Source: Dentipellis sp. KUC8613 (lineage: Eukaryota > Basidiomycota > Agaricomycetes > Russulales > Hericiaceae). Taken from it: a DNA stretch of 10,842 bases. The notes below the pieces were generated by a model. It worked only from the letters and a program-made list of their open reading frames with translations. It was not told the origin of the DNA and did not search any database. A program made the position numbers and the translations under genes. Where the stretch lies: contig NSJX01000217.1 in assembly GCA_002286715.1 (NCBI GenBank), forward strand, positions 1 through 10,842, written 5' to 3'. Shown piece by piece: positions 1-9,700 of this stretch; the first letter of the stretch is position 1; each line of letters begins with the position of its first letter.

Positions 1-57
1 GTGGACGTGCCGGGCAGCGACTCGCCGTGTGCCAGAAAGGCAAATAATAATACCCAG

Positions 58-3000
58 GCTATACCAGACGCGTACGTGATGTCTCGTTCAATCTGCCTCA
101 CCCTGCTCAACCAGCACCAAATAGTCCGCATCTCCCGCAGAACGTACAGGAGCTGCAGCTGCTGAATGGACCTCCGGCCAGTCCTCGCCGGTCATACTCC
201 GACGTGGTGAAGACGTACGTATAGTCCGTCTGTACCTCATTGTATTCCGGTTCGCTGAACGTATCTCATTTCTCGTAGGCCCAGCCGCCCTGAAACCCCC
301 GTCACTCCGCCGCATGTTCCCACTGCCGACAAACAAATTACGATGATCCCTCTCCAGAGAGATGAAGAGTGTGTTTCCTAGCCATGTAGCCGGATTACAT
401 TGACGAAAAGAATTCTAGTGTCGCAATGTCTGATGCGACGGACAAACGAATTCCAACCACGCACCTCCGGAGTGATGAAGAGTGAGATTTCCATATTTGT
501 GACTGGATTGCATTGACGAAAACCTTTCATAGCGCTGCAATGTCAGATGCAACAACCGCTCCTACCGGCATCAAGAAACCAAATTTGGAGTACGTTGCTA
601 ACCCATTTTCTTGATTTTCGGTACTTATACTACTCTTTCAAGCACGATCCCAGTCCGAGAGTTCAGTATCTCTCAGCAGGTCGGTCAGAGAAAAATTGTG
701 TCCAAAAGGTTCTTCAGTGTTGTGACTTATTGATGTACTAGATCAACTGAGCTCATGAGTAAATCGTAGGTCGCGCGGCCCTGAAGCTTCCGGACAAGGC
801 CTGTCCAACGACGCATTACCTCCTATCAAACTTCAAAAACGGTGAGTACACAGATAACCTTCATTTCTTGCTTGCTGACACAATCCACAGCGCCTTGCAG
901 CAAGGCAAGAACGATGAAGACACTGCTATTTCTCAATCATCGCAGGCTTCATCTTCGGTGCAATATGAATTTCGGCCTGAGGAAGCGCAGTAAGTGGAAC
1001 GTGGTGCATCTTTTGACTTGCTCAATGCCTATCACGCATAGCAATGGCGAGGACCAGAAGCCCTCTGGCTTCAGTATTGGGCGTGGAAGACGCGTGTAAG
1101 TATTGAATCTCGCGTCCGTTTCTTTTCATGCTAATTGCCATCAGTCTGTACATGAAATCTCCGGAGCCCAACATGTTGAAGGAGAAGACTCCTGACCATG
1201 GTGGCGTACATGAAGCTAGAAACAGTCGCTCCGAAGGGAAGGGTAAGAAGAGAGACATTGGTCCATCCGGGTAAATGATTCACATACCGACTGTTTCTGT
1301 CATTTCTCATGTTAAATCTCCACAGCACGCTGTTGCTCAGTTCTCCATTCCGTAAATCTGATGTATCGTGGAGCAAAAAGTTAAGATCCAGGTCTGTTGT
1401 CATGTCCCGTTTGTCGGACCATGTGCTTACAGGCTCGTTATTGTACTTTCAAAGGGTCACCAATGTCGACGGCAAGGAGGTAATAGAGCTTCTAGACTCC
1501 GACGACGAAGACACCAAACCAGTCATCGATGCTGGTCTCTCTGGAATGGCGTCTGTACCTGCGTCTGAGGTGCTGGATGTCAAACCGTCTGTTGCGCAGT
1601 TACATGCGGCACCTGTGGTTTGCGTTGCATCTACATCAGCGCCGTCTGTGAATACTGGCTCTTCTGCGGTGGCAATCCCTCCGGAGCAAGATGGACCGCC
1701 ATCGTCAGGACAGGCTGTAGGCTGTGCCACAACGGCGGTTGCTGATCCAGAACAGGCACCTGCAGGAGCCCCAGTCCCAACACATCCTCTTCCTCATCCT
1801 TCGTCTACGTCTGTCTCACATCCTGCCCTCCTCGCGGCCGCTCATAATCCAGCAGCAAATGCAGCACTGGCAGGACCTACCGGTGGGATAGTCGACGATC
1901 CTGGTAGCGAGGAGTGGATGGATGCACTGCAGCAACAAAAGCCTGAGCCTGCTGTCGTGCAGTATCCCCATCGCCAGTTTGCTTGTGAAGTCACCAAGGC
2001 CCAGTTTCAAGCAAATGACCCAGAGCTGCAGGATTCATACGAGGAGCTCCCCCCCTTGCGGTACGTCTGTTCCCCTTGTATATGCATCACTTTGCTGAAT
2101 GACACCTTCAGGGCGGCAGAAATTGTTGGACCGAAACCGAGTTTCTACTCTACATCTGCGCTCACTGCTGGTATATACATCAACGTGATCTGGCCGTGAG
2201 TATTGCTTTTCTTATCCATCTCCTATAGCTGAAAAGGATGGGATGAAGGGTTATCCGTTCTGCAATGATGTTTAGGAGAACGCGATCTAACGACCCGGGT
2301 GTCCCGCTTTTCAACCCTGCCCGTTGTGATCCATCGGAGTTTGAGGGCGTTCTTCCAATGCCATGGATGACGTCTCCAACCCTCGGCAGGAATGGGGAGG
2401 TCGTGCTGTGCATGACATTCGGCTTCCTCCTCAATTGTCAGCTTTTTGGACAAGGTAATTGCTGTGTTGTTCACGTCCATAAAACAATTTGCTTACCATT
2501 GTTTCAGATTCCACGCAGAAGTGGTTGGAACTCATGCCGAACCAGCAAGAGTTTCATCGTGCCATGTCATTCTATGCTGAGGCCCTGAAGAAGCCAAAGC
2601 TCCAAGTATGGACGACTAAGGCCCCTGACAGCGACATGAGGGGCTTGAAGTTCTCGACCTTGCCACGCAGCAAATCTGACAGTAAGTTATTACGGTATTA
2701 TACAACAAAAATTCTGACATGGGCCCTAGACATTGTGCATCCCAGTCGGGGACTGAAGGCTGATCGATTCACCTCACAGGAGTCGGTAGCAGACAACGCG
2801 CTGGTAAATGAGGATGGCCTTGCTGGATTATCGATGCGTCCACTCCAATATTCTGCTACAGGTACTTTCTACAAACTCTTATGACTTCCCTTGTGCTGAT
2901 TTTCTCATCGCAGTACCCGTCTATGATTGTTCAAAGTTGTACAATGGATCGGGCCGCATTGACAAGAAGATTCGGCATATACCACCGAACTTCTTTCGTC

Positions 3001-3170
3001 AAGCGCCGTTCTCTCCCGATGTGATGCGCGTTGAAGCTGATTTACATCCGCGCACGTTTGTGGCGGTTGTTCACACCGTGGGCACTTACGACAGTAAATA
3101 TTACGTCGATACTTGTTCCCTCAGCTTCAATCTGCAAGCTGTTTATGTCCTTGCGAAACCTACATCTTAG
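58..3170 (+). CDS. Spliced fungal protein of unknown function, 5' partial
   Basis: I recognise no named domain. Exons joined in frame: 58-214, 279-368, 419-481, 533-589, 643-708, 770-841, 891-989, 1042-1095, 1145-1270, 1326-1351, 1433-2060, 2112-2195, 2276-2454, 2508-2681, 2730-2861 and 2914-3170 (TAG stop 3168-3170). Each listed junction keeps the reading frame, and several change the genomic frame, which is strong support for one gene. The product has at least about 750 residues. The first exon contains PPASPRRSYSDVV and the second TPSRPETPVTPP, so the N-terminal half is Ser/Pro-rich and probably disordered. It continues through a charged stretch and an Ala/Pro/Ser-rich block (about 1520-1900). 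The C-terminal third, from about 2112, is richer in aromatic and hydrophobic residues, with VPVYD near 2914 and FVAVVHTVGTY near 3057, and looks folded. My recollection, unverified, is that similar C-termini occur in multicopy agaricomycete hypothetical proteins. The true start lies upstream or was not identified; the frame is open from 51. Confidence 0.72.
352..560 (+). repeat. Diverged tandem duplication of an exon-intron unit (period 113-114 nt)
   Basis: Copy 1 (about 352-445) and copy 2 (about 465-560) align with an offset of 113-114 nt. Shared blocks are CTCC..AG.GATGAAGAGTG at the exon end, a TTTCC near the donor, GGATT.CATTGACGAAAA around the likely branch site, and GCAATGTC.GATGC in the next exon. 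Each unit carries an exon end, a whole intron (369-418 and 482-532) and the start of the next exon. After splicing, the protein repeats the motif DED[VA]AMSDAT. Both introns keep GT-AG ends and the same phase, so the duplication inserted a 63-nt exon (419-481) without breaking the frame. Confidence 0.75.
1480..1515 (+). other. SUMO-interaction-like motif in the upstream protein
   Basis: The frame encodes VIELLDSDDEDT. A short hydrophobic patch of V/I/L residues followed at once by an acidic and serine run is the classic layout of a SUMO-interacting motif with a phosphorylatable acidic tail. It sits at the head of the long disordered exon 1433-2060, where such motifs are usually accessible. 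The match is to a short degenerate pattern, so function is an inference. The motif could also be a chance feature of an acidic linker. Confidence 0.4.
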
Positions 3171-3797
3171 ATCACGCCTCCGTATCTCTTGTTTAGAATC
3201 ACGCATTTGAGTAATGACACGCTGGTTTCGTTTCCAATATGCTGATGTCTGCTGCGTCGTTGTTTGCCATTATTCGGGACTCTACCACGTATATGTGGCA
3301 GAGTCCGGTGAACGAGGTATATTCTCCCGTCTCCGAAAATGTTTCCCGTCATCCCGACCAACTGCCTTCAGATCTCGGCCCCAAGCATTTGTTGCCCCAA
3401 GTGGTATCACCCGGCCGAAGTGCAATTAATGGATTATCTTGCCAAAGAGCGTTGGGCAAAGTCCCGTTTCGAAAATGTTTGGGCGGAGACCTCATCACAT
3501 CTGATAGTCGCCTTTTGTACTATTATATGGCTATGCATTCTATGCCGTCGAACAAGCCAGCGGCGGCATCTTGGATTCCTTGTCTCTTACTCCTGTGATA
3601 ACTATGACACGACGTCATTGCAAAATCTGACTGATGAGATAGAGACCGTTGGTGGAGGCCGTACGCCGGTGTGGATGTTTCACGAATTGAAGGATTATTT
3701 GAGAGAGCATCGCGTTGAAGATGACGATGCTAAGTGCTCATTCTACGGCCATTACATAGGTGATCCCGGTCCTGTCCACGGCGATCCGACCCGAGTG
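3171..3797 (+). other. Transition zone between upstream gene and Helitron homology
   Basis: No independent gene can be supported here. All three forward frames have long open stretches. The frame shared with the Helitron is open from an ATG at 3339. A second frame is open over 3239-3598. The third, open 3508-3627, begins with a hydrophobic run (FVLLLYGYAFYAV). In the Helitron frame, 3366-3500 and 3675-3797 look protein-like (for example PVWMFHELKDYL), whereas 3510-3600 looks less so. Composition is GC- and CpG-rich like the upstream gene. The Helitron 5' end and promoter should lie in this interval; a weak TATA-like GTATATTC occurs near 3316. The region may also hold remnants of another host gene. 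Confidence 0.4.
3277..3306. repeat. Imperfect palindrome / potential hairpin
   Basis: GGACTCT at 3277-3283 pairs with AGAGTCC at 3300-3306. After one A/C mismatch, CCAC pairs with GTGG around a GTATAT loop. That makes a 7+4 bp stem over 30 nt, just downstream of the first gene and upstream of the Helitron frame. It could be a terminator-proximal structure, part of the transposon 5' region, or chance. Confidence 0.5.
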
Positions 3798-6700
3798 ATG
3801 ACAAAAGTGCCGATGTCATGCCTTGCCCGTCTTCCTAAACGTCTATTATTACCAGTGTGTCTTTCACATAACATAGATGTTCCAACTCGGATCCAGGTGG
3901 ATGATTTGCGACAATTAGCACGGGAGCACGCATCATGTGATCGGTGCGAGAATACTTACACCGCTTTTACGGTCCAGCAGTCTGAAAAAGAAAATGCTAG
4001 AGTATATTCAGCTGAATATAGGAAAAACAAGATAACTAAAGGGCATAGTGGTTCAACAAAACAAAAAAACAATTCTAATCAAAAACCACAAATTTCACTT
4101 TCCCCCACATTTCCCCCTTCACCACCATCTACAGAACTTGTGCACAGGATCATTACTGATTATTGCTCATCAATCAAAAGTGAAGATATTGAGGAAGCAG
4201 GATGTGCAGTCTGTGGAGTATTAACAGCCAAGAAAAATCTACATGACATGACAAAACAATCAATTGATCTTAAATTACTGTCATCTGATAGTCCATTCAT
4301 TTCAAGGCTACCAAGAAGTAGGGTAACTGATGAAGTGCATACATGCAAGGGTCCTTTGCTTGCAAGCAAGTGCAGTGGCATATGTAATTCATGTCTGACA
4401 GCTTTGAACAAAGGCAAAATACCTTCATTAGCTTTAGTCAATGGCAACTGGCTAGGGGACATTCCTCCTCAACTTCAAGGTCTATCCTGGATAGAGAAGA
4501 TGCTGATCTCTCGTGTCTCTCACAACAGATGTATTGTGCGTGTACACTCATCAGGCCAATGGAAGATGAAGGCAAATGCTGTGTTTTTTTCTACACCAAC
4601 ACCTAAAATACTGGCTGCCCTTCCTCCAAAACTTGAGGACTTGGATGAAGTATTGGCAATAATATTTATTGGTACAATTAAACCAACAGAATCAGAATTC
4701 CGGCGCACACCATTATTAGTTAGAAGAAATAAGGTAGCTGAGGCTTTAGAATGGTTGAAACTCAACCATATTGACTACAGTGACCTCCAGATATCTTACC
4801 AAAATCTACAGCAATATCCAGAGACATTGCCGCCAGTCGTGGTAGAATGTAAGCTGAAACAGAATCCAGTTGAGCCAGGATCATTATCTGTTGACAATAA
4901 AGAAGAGGGAGGAGTTGAGAATGGTGAATGCCCTTTCATTGTACATGGTTTGCTGGGATCAGATGTAGACACCAAGTCATTTCAGGAACAAAAGGCAATT
5001 GCGATGAAACATCTTTTAGATGGAGGTAAAGTTTTAGGCATTGGACATTCTGAAATACCTCAGTCTATTTACAACAACCCACATCTGTATCCACAAATAT
5101 TTCCCTGGCTGTTTCCATATGGCCTTGGTGGTATTGGAAATGATTATGGATCAGTGAAATTATCAGAAACAAAAAAGAAGAGAGCCCTCCTATTGTATCA
5201 TGATAAACGTTTTCAAATGGAACCTATGTTTCCTTTGGTTTCTTTGAATCATCAGCAGATAAAGCAAAGCTCCTTAGGTGGATATCTACTAGCTAAAAAG
5301 AAAAATTTTCCAAACATCAGTGAACGTCTCATGAAAGTGGATAAAAATATTCTTCATAAATTACTTGATCGTCTTGCAAAAGGGGAGAAAGTGCAGCCTG
5401 AATCAGATGCAGAGAAACTGTGCTATCAGATTATATATGATCTTGATCATGTTGCACATCATGTTCATGGTTCTAGAACAAGTAGAAAATACATGAGACA
5501 GGAGATTTGGTCCCTGATATCTTATAAAGGTGCACCATCATGGTTTATAACATTTGCTCCAGTGGATTGGAAGCATCCTATTGGCCTATACTATGCAGAC
5601 AAGGATATAACATTTTATCCAAAAATATATACTAAAGATGACTCTATCCGTATGATAGCCAACAATCCAGTTGCAAGTGCACGTTTTTTCAAAGTTATGG
5701 TAGATCTCTTCATTAAGCATGTTCTTGGATATGATTCAGGCCATCGTGGCTTATATGGAGATACAAATGCTTATTATGGAACAGTAGAACAGCAAGGCAG
5801 GCTGACACTGCATTTACACATCATGGTTTGGATAAAGAATGCACTCACACCTCAAGAGATACGTGATAGAATTCTAGACACCACATCAGATTTTCAGGAG
5901 AAATTGGTGCAGTATTTGGAGAGTGTTCATGCTGGGGAATTTATTGACAGTACCATGGAAGATGTTGAGGCAACTATTAGGGCTAAGAATGAAGAAAGGC
6001 TTGCAAGGCAAGATCCAACAGTAACATTGCCTTGTTCTCCTCCTGACAAGTGTATCATTCACAAGGACAAAGCACTGGATAATTGTGATGACTGCAAAAG
6101 AATGCACCAGTGGGAGGTATCATTTAGAGATACAGTTAATGAAATCCTTTATTTATCCAACAGGCACAGTCACCATGCTGGTTGTATTGATAAAAAACAT
6201 GAAACTTGTAAATCCAGATTTCCTCGAGAGACTTACCCTCATACAGCAGTAGATCCAGACTCTGGAAGCCTTGTGATGAAAAAAGGTGAAGCATGGCTCA
6301 ACACATTCACATACTCACTGTCATATCTACTCAGATGCAACTCAGATGTTACTAGTCTGTTGTCAGGAACAGCAATCAAATCTATTGTAGCCTATATCAC
6401 TGATTACATCACCAAATCACCGTTGAATACACATGTCATATTTGAAGCTGTGAAAACTGTATTTGACAGGAATACAGACTATCTTCAAGATGATATATGC
6501 AGGCAAGAAAAGGCTCGAAAGCTAGTAGTTCAAATTGTGAACAATCTAACTGTTAAGCTTGAAATGGGTGCACCAATGGCATGTCTATATCTGTTGAGCC
6601 ATCCTGATCATTATACAAATGAAAAATTTAAAGTCTTCTTTTGGCGACCATATATCCAAGAAGTACAAAGTGATTGGAGTCAGTGTATCACAGAAGATCA

Positions 6701-9700
6701 GGTTGATGATAGTGTGGTTGTACAGAATGTGAAAGGTAAAGTTGTTGCAGTGTCTCCAATTATAGATTACAAATATAGACCTGCTGATTTTGAACATATG
6801 AATCTGTATGATTGGATCAGATTAGCATCCAAACATCCTATAAGAAAGTCTACCAAGGCAGGCCCTACCTCAAAAAAAACAAAATTAGAACACACTCATA
6901 TCAAGCTGCCTCCTGATGAAAGCAATATAGATATAGATGAGATCCATGAGTCTGAGAGACTCAGTGATGATTCTGATGAATGTGTTGAATCAAATGATAA
7001 TGAGCTCTATAGTGATGATGGCTCAGATGATGTCTATAGTGATGATGGCTCAGATGATGACTATGTTGATGAAAGTCCAGATGACTATGAAGATGATGAT
7101 ATTAGTTTGGGGGAAAAAAGAAAAAGAAAGAATACCAAGATTGCTCGTTTTATACATCCTCATCCTCACATTCAGACACATACAGTGACTATATGCAATG
7201 AAAAAAGAGCTAAGATCCCAAATTTTACAGGAGGTGCATTCCCACGTGCAGACAAAGGAAATCGGGAGGAATACTGTCTCACTATGTTAACTTTGTTTTG
7301 TCCTTGGAGATCTGGAAAAGATCTAAAAAATGAAGAACAGTCCTGGGATGATACATTTCAGCACTTTTCCTTTACTGAAAGGCAAAAGGAAGTTATCAAA
7401 TTTATGCAAATTAGATATGAGTGTAATGACGCAAGAGATGATTTCAGTGCTCAAAGGAAGAAAGAAAAACATGACAAGGATGGCATATTCAACATTATGG
7501 GACAATTTGAAAATGACTCAGATGGTGATTGGGATGATAATGATGGTGTAAATGAATGGGCCCAAGCTCTCACAGAAAGACTTGAGTCGGAGTGGGATGA
7601 ATTAGGTCCTGGTGGTATCAGGAAGCTCAAACAGATGCAAGATATAGAAAATATCATGCAAACAGCAGGATGGACTAGTCCTGATTGTAGTCAAACAGAT
7701 CTGGCAGCAGTTCATGAAATTGACACATCAATTCATAACAGTAATGAGTGGAAAGACCTGCTTGCCTCAAAGAGACAAGAAGCTCTGGCCAGGAAACAGA
7801 AAGCTGCAGAAACTGCACAGAAAAAAAATAAAGACATCCCAAGCTTGAATCCTGTAAATGTTGATGAGGTGAAGATTGTAGATAATCATTATTTATGTCA
7901 TGACTTCAAGGCCAATAAGAAAGAAGAGCAAGACCAGATTGATGCCATAATTCAAGAATATACCTTAAATGCAGAACAGGAAAGAGCATTTCGTATTGTA
8001 GCAAATCATGCTATGACTCCTAATGCAGGACAACTAAAGATGTATCTAGGTGGAATGGCTGGAACTGGCAAATCTCAAGTGATAAAAGCTTTGGTATGTT
8101 TCTTTGAAAGAAGAAATGAGGAATTCAAGTTCATGATTCTGGCTCCTACAGGAACAGCAGCAGCTTTAGTTGGTGGATCAACATATCACTCTGCATTAGG
8201 ATTCAATGGATACTCTGAAGATTTGACATCAGGAAAAGCAACACTATCTGCGGTAAAGCAAAGATTACAACAAGTACAATATATATTCTTGGATGAAATC
8301 TCTATGGTTGACTGTCAAGGTTTTTACATGATCAGTGCACAGATGTGCAAAGCATTGCAGATTGAAGATTTGGCATTTGGTGGGAAAAATATGATAGTTG
8401 CAGGTGATTTTGCTCAATTGCCACCTCCAGGCCGTAGTATTGCTCTTTATAGTTCTAATGTTGAAACAGACTTACACACAACTAACTCTCATTGGAAACA
8501 GAAAAGTATATTAGGGAAGATGCTTTGGCATCAATTTACAACTGTTGTTATACTATGTCAAAATATGAGACAAAAAACTCAGACACCTGAAGATGCCAAA
8601 TTCAGAAAGGCATTAGAAAATATGAGATATGCTGCATGTACAGATGATGACATTGTACTTTTGCAATCACGTATAAATGGTGTCGGACCAAACAGACCTA
8701 AAATAAAAAATCCTCCTTTTAGAAATATATCTGTAATTACCTCATTCAATATATATAAGGACAAATTAAATCAGATAGGTGCCCAAAGATTTGCTGAAGA
8801 AACTGGTCAGCCATTAACTTATTTTTACTCTATAGACAGATGGAACACACCTAAATCAGAAAAAAAGAAAGGTAAAGTTAAGAAAAACATAAGAGATCCA
8901 CTGCGTATATCCAATATTATTGATCCTAAGCTGAAGGAAAGACTTTGGGATTTGCCTCATTCTGCAACAAAACATCATCCAGGAAAACTGACTTTATGTA
9001 AAGGTATGCCTGTTATGATTAAGTATAATGAAGCTACAGAATGTTGTGTAACAAATGGTGCTGAAGCAATAGTCATAGATTGGAAAGCACAACCTCTCAG
9101 TGATGGCAAGCAAGCTTTAGATACTTTATTTGTCAAACTTCTCAATCCACCAAGTCCAATATGTTTGCCTGGCTTGCCTGAGAATGTGGTACCAGTGTCC
9201 AAGCTAGAAACTGAAGCCCACTGTGTCATGCCAAATGATAAAATTGTGACTATCAAAAGGCTTCAAGTTCCTGTGATTCCCAATTTTGGTATGACAGATT
9301 ATTGCTCACAGGGGCGTACACGTCCTATAAATGTTGTTGATCTTCAAAACTGTCATACACATCAATCCATGTACACATGTCTTTCAAGAAGCTCTAGCAT
9401 TAGAGGAACTCTTATACTTCAAGGCTTTGATCCTAAAAAGCTGCAAGCTGGTCTAACTGGACATTTGCGACAAGAGTTCAGAGAATTGGAGATATTAGAT
9501 GAGATTACATACCTGGCATACATGAAACAATTACCATCATACATCTGTGGGAATATGCGAAACCAACTGATAAATAGTTATCAGATTTGGAAAGGATTGA
9601 CATATGTTCCAGATAAAGTACCTGCTATACTCAGGTGGTCAGAATCAAATCCATTGCCACTTGTTGCCTCTGCACCTTATGAAAATTGGCAGATACTCAA

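Larger units (their letters stand above)
215..2913 (+). other. Intron set of the upstream gene (14 introns plus one optional)
   Basis: Introns inferred from GT-AG borders and frame continuity: 215-278, 369-418, 482-532, 590-642, 709-769, 842-890, 990-1041, 1096-1144, 1271-1325, 1352-1432 (optional), 2061-2111, 2196-2275, 2455-2507, 2682-2729 and 2862-2913. Apart from the 80- and 81-nt cases they are 48-64 nt, typical of basidiomycetes. Donors include GTACGT, GTGAGT, GTAAGT and GTAAAT; 709 (GTTCTT) is the weakest. The 81-nt interval 1352-1432 is a multiple of three with no in-frame stop, so it may be retained, adding 27 residues. Introns 2061-2111 and 2682-2729 are also stop-free multiples of three, but their borders are good. 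An acceptor at 57 may precede the first visible exon. Confidence 0.7.

Noticed and set aside
88..336. Reverse-strand open frame at the window start
   Set aside because: It lies opposite spliced exons 58-214 and 279-368 and crosses their intron; no supporting motif.
1449..1730. Reverse-strand open frame of 93 codons opposite the Ala/Pro-rich exon
   Set aside because: It is the complement of a well-supported coding exon with biased composition and shows no independent protein features.
2171..2228. Alternative intron with GTATAT donor and CTATAG acceptor in the upstream gene
   Set aside because: It gives a plausible local peptide but runs into a stop at 2273 and the wrong frame. The intron 2196-2275 (GTGAGT donor, TTTAG acceptor) joins both sides in frame.
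3184..3192. A|TCTCTT as a Helitron 5' terminus
   Set aside because: It resembles a TC-type start after an A, but such short matches are common and there is no second copy or 3' end to support it.
4021..4134. An intron ending at TTCCCCC...TCTACAG inside the Helitron gene
   Set aside because: The stretch is pyrimidine-rich before an AG, but the frame is open throughout and encodes a FPPSPP-type linker that I expect in this family.
6937..7188. Second forward frame rich in Met and Ile over the acidic linker
   Set aside because: It is a frame shadow of the GAT-rich acidic repeat (GAT GAT read as ATG ATG) and not a gene.
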